Positions 26,408-35,174 are shown, counted from the first letter of the stretch. The stretch is DNA of 64,000 nucleotides from Winogradskyella haliclonae (GCF_014635865.1 NZ_BMDQ01000001.1:682001-746000); one strand, 5' to 3'. Numbers and translations are program-made. Notes: generated by a model from the letters alone, not told the origin.

Positions 26408-27628
26408 ATGCGCGCGAAAAGCATTTTTATACTTGTAATTATAACTCTTTTTTCGGTTTCAGTAGTATCGGCACAAAGTGACAAACAAAAAGCTTTAGAA
26501 GCCGAGCGTCAGCGTCTTTTAAAAGAGATTAATCAACTTAATTCTCTTTACAGGTTAGACAAGAAAAAAGAAACGTCTGTAGTTGAGCAAGTCGAAGATG
26601 TTAATTTTAAAATTAGAGTTCAGCAAAATCTTATAAAAGTTATTAATGAACAGGCTAATCAATTAACACGAGAGATTAATGCCAACCAAAGCGAGATTAC
26701 TCAGCTCAGAGATCAATTAAAAGAGCTTAAAGAAGATTATGCTAAGATGATTGTAAAGTCCTACAAGAGCAAGTCAGAGCAAAGTAAAGTCATGTTTTTA
26801 CTCTCGTCGGATAATTTTAAACAGGCCTATAAACGCTTGCAATATATTAATCAATACAAAGCTTACCAGAAGAAACAAGCCGAGGATATAAAGGCTAAGA
26901 CTTTAGATTTGCAAAACCTTAATCTGGAATTATCTAAACAAAAAGAAGATAAAAAGAAACTTATTGCCGAAAATAGGAAAGCTAAAAAGGCACTTGAATT
27001 AGAAATGAAAGCTCAAGAAGAGCTTATGGTTTTAATACGTAAGGATTTAAAAAAGCATGCAGCAGAGATACGTGCAAAGCGTCAAGAGGCAGACCGTATA
27101 GATAGAGAAATCAATAAATTAATTAAAGAAGCGATTGCAGCTTCTAATAAAAAAGCAGGTAAAACAACCTCAACAGGAAAATTTGTATTAACACCTGCTG
27201 CAAAAAAACTCGCCGCTAATTTTGAGGCTAATCGCGGTAAATTACGTTGGCCAGTAGACCGAGGCGTTATAAAAAGTAGATATGGATTACAGCGTTCTAT
27301 TACAGATAAGTCAGTAAAAAATAATTATAAGAGTATTTATATAGCTACAGAGAAAAATGCTAAAGTAAAAGCGGTTTTTAATGGCGAAGTTTTCAGAATA
27401 CAATTGATTAAAAATAGTAACCCTGTAATATTAATAACTCACGGAGACTATACGACTGTTTACATGAATATGTCTAAAATCAATGTAAAGCCAGGTCAGA
27501 AAGTAAAAACTGGTCAAGTTATAGGCGAAGCATTTACCAATAAAAAAACAGGAAAAACCTTATTAGGGTTTAGAGTCTATAAAAACGACGCGACCCAAAA
27601 CCCCGAATATTGGTTATCTAAAAACTAG
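26408..27628 (+). CDS. EnvC-like murein hydrolase activator (degenerate M23)
   Basis: 406 residues: signal peptide (about 1-22), long coiled coil (about 24-245), then an M23/LytM domain (about 275-406). The metal ligands of active LytM enzymes are missing: the usual HxGID element reads NNYKSIYIAT, and the HxH element reads YMNMS. This matches EnvC, which has no hydrolase activity but turns on amidases at the division site. The C-terminus overlaps the end of a convergent small lipoprotein gene by 4 bp. Confidence 0.82.
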   Translation: MRAKSIFILVIITLFSVSVVSAQSDKQKALEAERQRLLKEINQLNSLYRLDKKKETSVVEQVEDVNFKIRVQQNLIKVINEQANQLTREINANQSEITQLRDQLKELKEDYAKMIVKSYKSKSEQSKVMFLLSSDNFKQAYKRLQYINQYKAYQKKQAEDIKAKTLDLQNLNLELSKQKEDKKKLIAENRKAKKALELEMKAQEELMVLIRKDLKKHAAEIRAKRQEADRIDREINKLIKEAIAASNKKAGKTTSTGKFVLTPAAKKLAANFEANRGKLRWPVDRGVIKSRYGLQRSITDKSVKNNYKSIYIATEKNAKVKAVFNGEVFRIQLIKNSNPVILITHGDYTTVYMNMSKINVKPGQKVKTGQVIGEAFTNKKTGKTLLGFRVYKNDATQNPEYWLSKN

Positions 27629-27843
27629 ATGTTTACGATAACATAACCGTTTCTAGTTTTACGGTAACGTTTCCCATTCCAAGTATAATAACGTTTCCCA
27701 TTAACACGGACTACTTTATAATTTTTAGGAAGTTTTTTAACGACTGTGACATTTGTAGGTTGTCTAACAACTACGCGTCGTGCACAAGAATTTAGACTTA
27801 AAAAAAATATAAGACCGAGTAAAACAAATAAATTTCTCATCAT
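27625..27843 (-). CDS. Small basic lipoprotein (DUF6515-like)
   Basis: 72 residues from the ATG at 27841-27843 (the frame is open to a TTG at 27864). The signal NLFVLLGLIFFLSLNSCARR puts Cys at residue 20. The mature part is short and basic with VRVNGKRYYTWNGKRYRK and ends GYVIVNI, reminiscent of DUF6515 repeats in which Tyr/Gly-rich strands dominate. Function unknown. It is downstream of the thioesterase gene and convergent with the EnvC-like gene. Confidence 0.6.
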   Translation of the reverse strand: MMRNLFVLLGLIFFLSLNSCARRVVVRQPTNVTVVKKLPKNYKVVRVNGKRYYTWNGKRYRKTRNGYVIVNI

Positions 27844-27897
27844 TAAAAGATTTAGGTTTAACAATGAGTAAGACTTAAAAAAGTAGAATAGGTTTAA

Positions 27898-28407
27898 TTA
27901 CTTAAACAATGCTTTTAACTCACTAGCATCATCAGGCTTCATTTTACCAGCCAATACAAGGCTTAGTTGTTTACGTCTTAAAGCGGCTTCAAAACGTTCT
28001 TTTTCTAATTCAGTTTCAGGTATAAGTTCAGGCACTTTTGTAGGTCTTCCAGTTTCATTAACGGCAACAAATGTATAGATAGCTTCGTTAGCTTTAATGC
28101 ATTCGCCAGACTCACGGTCTTCAATCCAAACATCCATATAGACTTCCATAGAAGATGTAAATGCACGGGATACTTTAGCTTCAATAGTTACAACACTTCC
28201 TAGTGGTACAGAACGATTAAACGCCACATGGTTTACAGAAGCAGTGACTACAATTCGTCTTGAATGACGACGCGCAGCAATACTAGCGGCACGATCCATA
28301 CGTGCCAAAAGTTCACCACCAAAAAGATTATTTATTGGATTGGTTTCACTCGGTAAAACGAGGTCAGTTACTATAGTTTTAGACTGAAATGCTGTTTTTG
28401 CTTCCAT
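27898..28407 (-). CDS. Acyl-CoA thioesterase (hotdog fold)
   Basis: 169 residues from the ATG at 28405-28407. The hotdog helix is NPINNLFGGELLARMDRAAS, and the strand after it TASVNHVAFNRSVPLGSVV. This pattern is that of YciA/BACH-type acyl-CoA thioesterases, which hydrolyse fatty acyl-CoA in the cytoplasm. A longer frame runs to 28491 and would overlap the SPOR gene, but the family starts at MEAKTAFQSK and a -7 element sits 19 bp before that ATG. Confidence 0.85.
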   Translation of the reverse strand: MEAKTAFQSKTIVTDLVLPSETNPINNLFGGELLARMDRAASIAARRHSRRIVVTASVNHVAFNRSVPLGSVVTIEAKVSRAFTSSMEVYMDVWIEDRESGECIKANEAIYTFVAVNETGRPTKVPELIPETELEKERFEAALRRKQLSLVLAGKMKPDDASELKALFK

Positions 28408-28425
28408 AACATATTTAATTCTCGA

Positions 28426-28433
28426 CAAAGGTA
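28426..28433 (-). promoter_or_regulatory. -7 promoter element TACCTTTG
   Basis: Exact TAnnTTTG match before the thioesterase ATG. The same octamer occurs before trpS (31727) and trhO (36564). No clear TTG was found 17-23 bp upstream. Confidence 0.45.
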
Positions 28434-28460
28434 AATTAAAAAGAAGGAAGCAGGAAGTAA

Positions 28461-29399
28461 TTATTTGCTCAAATCTTTGACGAGCAACCAAGCATCCTTA
28501 TTATGCGCTTTTCGGATAGTGTACATGGCACGTTGTGCTTCAGTTCTATTGTCATAACTTGAGTAAACAACCTCATGTAAGCCATACCTATTAACACCAA
28601 TTTTACGAGCTTTATAACCCAAATCTCGGAGTTGCTTTACTTTTTTATCGGAGTTTGCTTCTACTCTAAAAGCACCGGCAACAATATGGTAATTACCTAT
28701 TTGCTTTTCTACAGAAAATGTTGCAGCTGGTAATGGATTACTAATAAAAAAAGTAGCTTCTTGTATCTTGTTATCAATCTGCTCGTTAGCTTCTTGCTGT
28801 GCAACTTGGTTATGTTGACTAATAGTATTGCTATAATATTTACCAACACCAAAACCACTTAAACCTAATATAATAACTGCTGTAGCGGCATACCTTAACC
28901 AATTGCTAGAACGCTTTTCTGGTGTTAATACAATAGGCGCTTTTTCTTCAATAGCTTCTGCGTCTTGCTTGTAAACTTCACGAGTAACATCTTTAGCATT
29001 AAAATGTGATAAGCCAAAAGCATCTGTTAAATAATTAATGTGATACGAAGGGTTAAACACAATACTACCTTCTTTATTTAATAATAAATCACCAATATTC
29101 TGAAATGAAATAGTTTCGCCTTCTACTAAATAAGACGTAATAGACTTCACTTGTTTTGCAATTTTTTCTACAGCAACTTGATACGGAATCTTCTCTACTT
29201 CAGCAATATAATTTGCTAAAAGTCCATCATTATTTTGAAGTTGCTCATTAAAAGATAACACCTTTTTTGGAGGATAAAATGTATGTGTAGATTCGTGTAT
29301 TTTGGCAGACACACGATGCGTTAAAAATGCACCAAAATTAGGTACAGTCACACAGTCATATCTGTATAATAAATCGCTGATGTAAGTTTCTAACTGCAT
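28461..29399 (-). CDS. HU-CCDC81/SPOR-domain membrane protein
   Basis: 312 residues. Two N-terminal HU-like units (about 1-60, ISDLLYRYDCVTVPNFGAFL; about 62-125, ending NIGDLLLNKEGSIVFNPS) belong to the CCDC81-type HU family of Bacteroidota. A single membrane helix lies at about 168-188 (YAATAVIILGLSGFGVGKYY), and the C-terminal SPOR domain (about 230-310, NYHIVAGAFRVEANSDKKVK) binds denuded septal peptidoglycan. So a cytoplasmic, perhaps DNA- or protein-binding, head is tied to a periplasmic wall sensor, which would suit a division protein. Confidence 0.8.
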   Translation of the reverse strand: MQLETYISDLLYRYDCVTVPNFGAFLTHRVSAKIHESTHTFYPPKKVLSFNEQLQNNDGLLANYIAEVEKIPYQVAVEKIAKQVKSITSYLVEGETISFQNIGDLLLNKEGSIVFNPSYHINYLTDAFGLSHFNAKDVTREVYKQDAEAIEEKAPIVLTPEKRSSNWLRYAATAVIILGLSGFGVGKYYSNTISQHNQVAQQEANEQIDNKIQEATFFISNPLPAATFSVEKQIGNYHIVAGAFRVEANSDKKVKQLRDLGYKARKIGVNRYGLHEVVYSSYDNRTEAQRAMYTIRKAHNKDAWLLVKDLSK

Positions 29400-29593
29400 A
29401 TATCAATGGTCTATAGAAAGCGCAAAGACTTTAAGGTAAAAAAATTAAGGCATTACAACGTCTTTCACTAAATGCCAAATCTCGATTATCGAGTATAACA
29501 AATTTAGAAATTTTTGAATGCGATATCCAAGTATAACATCTAATTTATTAACATCTCAGAAAAATAGTATTTTTAAAGTCTATCTAGATTTAA

Positions 29594-30709
29594 ATGACTG
29601 AAGAAGAACTTTTAAATATTCTGGCATTACAGCATGTTCCAAAAATAGGTGCAACTACTGCTAAAAAACTAATTGCACATTGCGGTAGTGCAGAAGCTGT
29701 TTTTAAAGAGCGGAAAAGTAATATTCTGAAAATTGATGGTATAGGCACAGTAACAATAGAAGGTTTGCATGACAAGATTCATTTTGAAGAAGCCAAAAAC
29801 GAAATACGATATATAAAAGATAACGCTATTGGCTTTTCGTACTTTACAGATAACAATTATCCAGAACGGTTAAAACATTGTATTGATGGACCACTATTAT
29901 TATTTCAATCTGGGAACATTAATCTAGAAAATAAATATATCATTAGTATTGTTGGTGCCCGGAAAATTACAACAAGCGGCATTACTTTTTGCGAAAAACT
30001 AGTTGAAGAATTGGCGCCATACGACCCAGTAATTATCTCTGGATTTGCTTACGGAACAGACATTACAGCTCATAAGGCAGCTTTAAAACACAACCTACAA
30101 ACTATTGGCTGCTTAGCGCATGGCTTAAATCAAATCTATCCAAAAGTGCACAAAAAATATATGAGAGATGTTGAAAAGCATGGAGGGTTTTTCACTGACT
30201 TTTGGAGTTCAGACACATTTGATAGGAAAAATTTTTTAAAACGAAATCGCATCATTGCTGGATTAAGTGAAGCGACTATAGTTGTAGAATCAGCCGAAAA
30301 AGGAGGAAGTTTGGTTACTGCAGATATTGCAAATTCGTATAATCGAGATGTGTTTGCAGTTCCAGGAAGAACAACAGATAGTCAGAGTGTAGGCTGTAAT
30401 AATTTGATTAAAACCAACCAAGCTCATTTGTTATCAAGTCCTTTGGATGTGCCATATTTGTTGGGTTGGGAATTAGATGCTTCGACGAGCTCGGCATCCC
30501 AGAAAAATGTACAGAAGCAGCTATTTGTGGAATTAGATTCTGATGAAAAAATCATTTATAATTTTTTGAAAGAAAACAATAAGGCATTACTCGATGTTAT
30601 TGCTCTAAACTGTAATATGCCAACCTACAAACTTGCAGGGCTGTTACTTAATATGGAATTAAAAGGAGTCGTCAGACCTTTACCTGGTAAATTGTTTGAG
30701 CTTATTTAA
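29594..30709 (+). CDS. dprA: DNA-processing protein DprA
   Basis: 371 residues. The N-terminal helix-hairpin-helix region (VPKIGATTAKKLIAHCG) precedes a Rossmann core with VGARKITTSG, ISGFAYGTDITAHKAAL and EKGGSLVTADIA; the C-terminal winged helix (about 310-371) closes the protein. DprA loads RecA on incoming single-stranded DNA in natural transformation. The recA gene lies 5 kb away. It overlaps trpS by 4 bp at the convergent 3' ends. Confidence 0.93.
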   Translation: MTEEELLNILALQHVPKIGATTAKKLIAHCGSAEAVFKERKSNILKIDGIGTVTIEGLHDKIHFEEAKNEIRYIKDNAIGFSYFTDNNYPERLKHCIDGPLLLFQSGNINLENKYIISIVGARKITTSGITFCEKLVEELAPYDPVIISGFAYGTDITAHKAALKHNLQTIGCLAHGLNQIYPKVHKKYMRDVEKHGGFFTDFWSSDTFDRKNFLKRNRIIAGLSEATIVVESAEKGGSLVTADIANSYNRDVFAVPGRTTDSQSVGCNNLIKTNQAHLLSSPLDVPYLLGWELDASTSSASQKNVQKQLFVELDSDEKIIYNFLKENNKALLDVIALNCNMPTYKLAGLLLNMELKGVVRPLPGKLFELI

Positions 30710-31677
30710 TAGCCAATTTTTTCACGAACTCGCTTCAATACTTCATTAGCAACATCGCTGGCTTTTTTTGCACCAACAGCTAAAGCAGTATCAACTTCGT
30801 TGAGGTTTGCCATATAGTAATTATAACGCTCACGAGGTTCTGTAAAACGCTCTAAAACGAGTTCGTACAAAGCCTGTTTAGCATGTCCGTATCCATAATT
30901 ACCATTTTCATAGTTAGCTTTCATTTGGTCAATAGCATTATCATTTGCTAACAAACTATAAATAGCAAAACAATTACATGTAGACCAATCTTTAGGTTCT
31001 TCAAGTGGTGTGCTATCGGTTTGGATAGACATAATTTGTTTGCGGAGTTTCTTTTCTGGTAAAAAGATGTCAATGATATTGCCTTTACTCTTGCTCATTT
31101 TTGCGCCATCAGTACCAGGAATAAGCATCGTATCTTTTTGGACATCAGCTTTTGGTAATACAAAAGTTTCACCGCCGATTTTAGCATGAAAACGAGACGC
31201 CACATCGCGGGTCATTTCAATATGTTGCTCTTGGTCTTTACCAACTGGGATAATCTCTGCATCATATAATAAAATATCGGCCGCCATTAGCATCGGATAG
31301 GTAAATAGTCCAGCATTAACATCTTCTAATCTATCAGCTTTGTCTTTAAAACTGTGCGCCAAGGTTAATCTTTGATATGGGAAGAAACAGCTCAAATACC
31401 AAGATAATTCAGTCACCTGTGGCACATCACTTTGTCTATAAAACACTGTTTTGCTAATGTCTAATCCAAAAGCTAACCAAGTTGCAGCAGTAGAATAAGT
31501 GTTTTGTCTTAGTTTTTCAGCATCTTTTATTTGCGTTAGCGAATGCATATCAGCAATAAATAAATACGAGTCGTTAGCGTCGTTTTTTGCTTTTTCTATC
31601 GCTGGAATTATTGCGCCTAAAATATTACCTAAGTGAGGTATTCCTGTACTTTGTATTCCTGTTAGTATTCTTGCCAT
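30706..31677 (-). CDS. trpS: Tryptophan-tRNA ligase
   Basis: 323 residues from the ATG of MARILTGIQSTGIPHLGN (an in-frame ATG lies two codons earlier). Class I motifs are visible: the HIGH variant PHLG (residues 14-17) and KMSKS in GAKMSKSKGNIID (about 192-196). It charges tRNA-Trp in the cytoplasm. The gene is convergent with dprA. Confidence 0.96.
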   Translation of the reverse strand: MARILTGIQSTGIPHLGNILGAIIPAIEKAKNDANDSYLFIADMHSLTQIKDAEKLRQNTYSTAATWLAFGLDISKTVFYRQSDVPQVTELSWYLSCFFPYQRLTLAHSFKDKADRLEDVNAGLFTYPMLMAADILLYDAEIIPVGKDQEQHIEMTRDVASRFHAKIGGETFVLPKADVQKDTMLIPGTDGAKMSKSKGNIIDIFLPEKKLRKQIMSIQTDSTPLEEPKDWSTCNCFAIYSLLANDNAIDQMKANYENGNYGYGHAKQALYELVLERFTEPRERYNYYMANLNEVDTALAVGAKKASDVANEVLKRVREKIGY

Positions 31678-31726
31678 AATCATTTCCCGTGCAAACAGGA
31701 ATTTCTTTAAAATTCAAACTAAGAAA

Positions 31727-31734
31727 CAAAGGTA
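31727..31734 (-). promoter_or_regulatory. -7 promoter element TACCTTTG before trpS
   Basis: Exact TAnnTTTG match, about 50 bp before the trpS start. It is also close to the divergent plsC start at 31763. No clear -33 TTG. Confidence 0.5.
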
Positions 31735-31762
31735 ATTTTTTCTATTATACTATTTAATTTAT

Positions 31763-32527
31763 TTGTCTAGTTTTGAAGCTGTGAAATTATTTAAGTACAT
31801 CTTTTGGATTTTCTATCGCGTATGGTTTTATGTACTTGTGGCAATTCCTATTATAGGATTAATGCCTCTGTTATTAATATCTATATCTAGGGAACAATGG
31901 TATCCATACTTTTTTAAACTAGCGCGCTTTTGGGCTAAGTTTATTTTAGTAGGAATGGGTTTTAGTTATAGAATTAAGAAAGAGGAGATTCCCAATCCAA
32001 AATCCAGTTACATGTTTGTAGCTAACCATACTTCGATGACAGATATTATGTTAATGCTAGTGTCTGTAAAAAACCCCTTTGTTTTTGTTGGAAAAAAGGA
32101 ATTAGCCAAAATTCCACTTTTCGGATTCTTTTATAAACGCACTTGTATTTTGGTAGACCGTAGTAGTCCTAAAAGTAGACAAGCTGTTTTTTTAAGAGCT
32201 CAAAGACGATTACAACAAGGATTGAGTATCTGTATTTTTCCTGAAGGTGGTGTCCCAGATGAGTCTATTTTGTTAGATGAGTTTAAAGATGGTGCTTTTA
32301 GAATGGCAATTAACCAACAAATACCAATTGTTCCGATGACGTTTTACGATAATAAAAAGCGTTTTCCTTTTTCTTTTTTTAGTGGCGGTCCAGGAAAAAT
32401 GCGAGTTAAAATTCACAATTTCTTTTCTACAGAAGGCTTAACTACTGAAGACACAAAAGACTTAAATAAATCTGTAAGAGTATTGATTTTAGAAAACCTT
32501 TATCAAGATCAAAAACTCATAGACTAA
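31763..32527 (+). CDS. plsC: 1-acyl-sn-glycerol-3-phosphate acyltransferase
   Basis: 254 residues. An N-terminal membrane helix (about 17-37) is followed by the acyltransferase motifs ANHTSMTD (HX4D, about 92-99) and FPEGG (about 165-169), and by VPMTFYDN. It adds the second acyl chain in phospholipid synthesis at the inner membrane. The start is a TTG (31763); a GTG six codons on (31781) is equally possible. Followed by a strong terminator. Confidence 0.87.
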   Translation: MSSFEAVKLFKYIFWIFYRVWFYVLVAIPIIGLMPLLLISISREQWYPYFFKLARFWAKFILVGMGFSYRIKKEEIPNPKSSYMFVANHTSMTDIMLMLVSVKNPFVFVGKKELAKIPLFGFFYKRTCILVDRSSPKSRQAVFLRAQRRLQQGLSICIFPEGGVPDESILLDEFKDGAFRMAINQQIPIVPMTFYDNKKRFPFSFFSGGPGKMRVKIHNFFSTEGLTTEDTKDLNKSVRVLILENLYQDQKLID

Positions 32528-32562
32528 AAAAGTCGCTCAAACCACTGAGCGACTTTTTTTAT
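32527..32562 (+). terminator. Rho-independent terminator
   Basis: AAAAAGTCGCTCA (about 32527-32539) pairs with TGAGCGACTTTTT (32546-32558); perfect 13-bp stem followed by T residues. Confidence 0.9.
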
Positions 32563-32619
32563 AGTTATTGTCATCATTGCTTTATAGAGTTTACAATAAC
32601 TACCTATCTAACTAAAAAC

Positions 32620-34131
32620 CTAAAACTTAAAACTTAAGCCTGTATATACTCCAATAAAAAATGGCCTAAAATCACCAGAGGTATTATTGAATGTATTTAT
32701 TTGATACTTGAACTTTGGTTCAAGATTTATATTAATCTTATCTGTTAAACTGTAATCAACACCTACACCAAAATTAGCGCTAAAGCTAGTGTCTCTAAGG
32801 TTATTGGCCTCTCCAATCTGTGTGCTTTGCCCGTTAACATCTGCAAAAATTTCATTTTCGTTAAGTAGTAATGTGCTAAAACCACCACTAAGGTTTACAC
32901 CTAGTTTTTTATCTACAAGGCGATACTCTACTTCAAGAGGAATTTCAATAAAACCAAAGCGTTGTTCAAGATTACCTGTTTGTAAAGTATTAATGGCTTC
33001 TGACACAGTATTATTACTAATTGAAGAGCGGCTTAGAAGCATTAATGATGCATGATTAACACTGTTGCTTAGTTTTACATTCTCTAGATTACCGTTTGAA
33101 GAGTTTGAAGCTCTAGATGAAAATGCATTATCTGATAAAGCAATAACATCATTTGTTGTATTATTAAAACTAACTTTGTTAATACCCGCAGTCACTTTAA
33201 GTCTGTTGTTTACAGCATAGCTTCCTTTAACGCCATAACTCATACTTATGTCACTACTAGTGTTATTATCATTAAACTGTGCATCAATTGAGGAGCCTTG
33301 ACCTAAAGAATTAAAATACACCGGCGCTACATTAGGCGAAATGCTCCACCGGCGTAGTTCTTTTTCTTCTTCTTCATTTATTTTCTTAGCTTCAGCAATA
33401 GCTTCTTCTATATCTTGTCCTTTTTCTTCTTTAGTCTCTTTTTCTTTTAAGATTTTAGAGACTTTATCTTCTCCGGCCTTACCATCTTCTTTTTCTGTTG
33501 ACGCAACTGTTGTAGCAGATTTAGTAGAAGAATTAATTATTTCATTAATCTCTGACTCTGATTTTATTTGTAAGTTATCAGTCGTGATAGACTTAGTGCT
33601 ATTAGTAGATGCTACAATAGTTTCTATAGTATTTTTATTATTGTTTTTAGAGATGAGATTTGTTGTGTTTTCTTTAGATTTTTCTGATGTTGAATTTTGA
33701 TAAGCGACTACGTCTTCTTTATTATTAGATTTATAAAGTTGTTTTTGCGAAGTTTTTTCTTCTTCATTTACTGTTGAAGATTCATTATTCTCATTTGAGT
33801 CAATTATGTCTTCTGAAGCTATTTGAGTACTGCCTTTTTGAGATGCATTATCAATATTGTTTTTCGTCGTATCTTCTACCTGTTGTTTGTCTATATCTAC
33901 TATAATTGGCGTGTCAGGATTATTATTGATTAGCATATTACCAACGGTAAACATGAGTACAATGGCAGCAGCAACACCACCTAATTGCCACCAAATAGGA
34001 ATAATACGTTGTTTTTTCTTCTTTTTCTCAAGTCTAGCTTCAATACCTTCCCAAACAGCATCGTTTGGCATAACGTCAAAGTCTTTAAACTTCTCTTGAA
34101 AGATACGGTCGATATGTTTTTTATCGCTCAT
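32620..34131 (-). CDS. Dual-membrane-spanning anti-sigma-like protein with outer-membrane beta-barrel
   Basis: 503 residues, 1 bp after the ECF sigma gene. Residues 1-45 are a cytoplasmic head (IDRIFQEKFKDFDVMPND, VWEGIEARLEKKKKKQR), 46-68 a membrane helix (IWWQLGGVAAAIVLMFTVGN), 69-258 a linker rich in Ser, Thr, Asn, Lys and Glu, and 261-503 a strand-rich barrel (RRWSISPNVAPVYFN, FGVGVDYSLTDKININLEPK) ending in Phe as outer-membrane proteins do. A head able to hold the sigma factor, joined through both membranes to a barrel, matches the dual membrane-spanning anti-sigma (Dma) proteins described in Bacteroides thetaiotaomicron. That the head binds this sigma is inference from gene order. Confidence 0.75.
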   Translation of the reverse strand: MSDKKHIDRIFQEKFKDFDVMPNDAVWEGIEARLEKKKKKQRIIPIWWQLGGVAAAIVLMFTVGNMLINNNPDTPIIVDIDKQQVEDTTKNNIDNASQKGSTQIASEDIIDSNENNESSTVNEEEKTSQKQLYKSNNKEDVVAYQNSTSEKSKENTTNLISKNNNKNTIETIVASTNSTKSITTDNLQIKSESEINEIINSSTKSATTVASTEKEDGKAGEDKVSKILKEKETKEEKGQDIEEAIAEAKKINEEEEKELRRWSISPNVAPVYFNSLGQGSSIDAQFNDNNTSSDISMSYGVKGSYAVNNRLKVTAGINKVSFNNTTNDVIALSDNAFSSRASNSSNGNLENVKLSNSVNHASLMLLSRSSISNNTVSEAINTLQTGNLEQRFGFIEIPLEVEYRLVDKKLGVNLSGGFSTLLLNENEIFADVNGQSTQIGEANNLRDTSFSANFGVGVDYSLTDKININLEPKFKYQINTFNNTSGDFRPFFIGVYTGLSFKF

Positions 34132-34132
34132 T

Positions 34133-34675
34133 TTATAATGATTGCGAATTTAAATTCGCTTTGTAATTTTCAATTTTTTGCTTTAAAATCTGTCTAGCTC
34201 TTGCGAGATTAGACTTAGAGGTTCCAGTTGAAATATCCAACATTTTACTTATTTCGTTATGCGAAAACCCATCCATTACATATAGGTTAAATACCAATCG
34301 ATACCTATCTGGCAAGTTTTGAATAATTTGAAGTAGAAAATCTAAATCTATTTCATCGTTATCAATCTCTATAGAAACATCTTCAATAGCATTTTCGTCA
34401 ATGATATTAAAAACGCCTATTTGTCTGTAGCGTTGCAAAGCAGTATTTATAGCTATGCGTTTCATCCAACCTTCAAAAGAACCTTTTTGCTTATACTGTT
34501 CTATTTTATTAAAAATAGTCACAAATGCATCTTGCAGATTATCCTCTGCTTCGACATAATTTTTGGAATACTTAAGGCATAGAGAAAATAATTTACTTGC
34601 ATATTGCTTGTATAACTGACCCTGTGCGTTAGCATCCTTTTCTTTACATTGATTAATGAGTTCTTTTAAACTCAC
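34133..34675 (-). CDS. ECF-type RNA polymerase sigma factor
   Basis: 180 residues from a GTG start. Region 2 (about 20-90) holds AEDNLQDAFVTIFNKIEQYK and SFEGWMKRIAINTALQRYR; region 4 (about 115-170) holds LPDRYRLVFNLYVMDGFSHN, EISKMLDISTGTSKSNLARA. Regions 1 and 3 are missing, as in ECF factors. It lies between a small lipoprotein gene (21 bp upstream) and the anti-sigma-like gene (1 bp downstream). I infer that it recognises the GCAACC-15-CATCT element found before this operon. Confidence 0.92.
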   Translation of the reverse strand: MSLKELINQCKEKDANAQGQLYKQYASKLFSLCLKYSKNYVEAEDNLQDAFVTIFNKIEQYKQKGSFEGWMKRIAINTALQRYRQIGVFNIIDENAIEDVSIEIDNDEIDLDFLLQIIQNLPDRYRLVFNLYVMDGFSHNEISKMLDISTGTSKSNLARARQILKQKIENYKANLNSQSL

Positions 34676-34696
34676 ATTTTAATTGGTTTAATTAAT

Positions 34697-35104
34697 TTAT
34701 TGAATAACCGGTACTTCAACTATTAAATATTGGTCTTCCCCAGCTTGAGAGGTTCCCTGAAAAAATTGAAAAATATGTGTTTCAGCACTTGTTACAGAAA
34801 ATTCAAAAGAAACAGAGGCTTCAATACTAGATTGTGTACAGCTAATATTAGAATATACTGTATCAACTACAGCTATTGTCCTTGTATTTCCATTAGTTTG
34901 TGGGATAAAGCTATTAAATTCATAGCATCCATTAGGTCTTGTATAGTTTACAGTAATCACATGTGTATTACCAATTATAAACTCAGTAGGAACTTCAACA
35001 CTTTCTATAGGCATTATTTCTACTGTAAAGTCTTGTAATTCTTCACCACCTATATCACATGAGAAGAAAGTTATTAAGAGTATAAGTATTATTAGCTTTT
35101 TCAT
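34697..35104 (-). CDS. Small lipoprotein heading the ECF sigma operon
   Basis: 135 residues from the ATG at 35102-35104. The signal MKKLIILILLITFFSCD has Cys16. The mature part is strand-rich with two Cys in the middle (NGCYEF, NISCTQSS) that could form a disulfide, and reads like a single beta-sandwich. The open frame continues upstream to 35224 but would run through the sigma-type promoter and the recA terminator, so that extension is rejected. No known family recognised. As first gene of the operon it may be sensor, cofactor or target of the envelope response. Confidence 0.68.
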   Translation of the reverse strand: MKKLIILILLITFFSCDIGGEELQDFTVEIMPIESVEVPTEFIIGNTHVITVNYTRPNGCYEFNSFIPQTNGNTRTIAVVDTVYSNISCTQSSIEASVSFEFSVTSAETHIFQFFQGTSQAGEDQYLIVEVPVIQ

Positions 35105-35139
35105 TATTTTACATTTGATTTCACTACTTGCTTTAAGCA

Positions 35140-35168
35140 AGATGCAAAAACTATAAAATGGTTGCGTC
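35140..35168 (-). promoter_or_regulatory. Putative ECF sigma promoter (copy 1, operon autoregulation)
   Basis: On the minus strand GACGCAACCATTTTA (35168-35154) leads, with GCAACC as -35, over a 15-bp spacer to CATCT (-10, 35144-35140). The start of transcription would be near 35133, about 30 bases before the lipoprotein ATG. An almost identical element is at 36284-36312. Neither part fits the housekeeping consensus. Confidence 0.68.
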
Positions 35169-35174
35169 TCAAAA

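Noticed and set aside
33341-34197. Several rightward ORFs antisense to the anti-sigma-like gene and the sigma gene.
   Set aside because: Their Ser/Phe/Leu-rich content is the mirror of Lys/Glu/Asn-rich coding on the other strand; no start signals.
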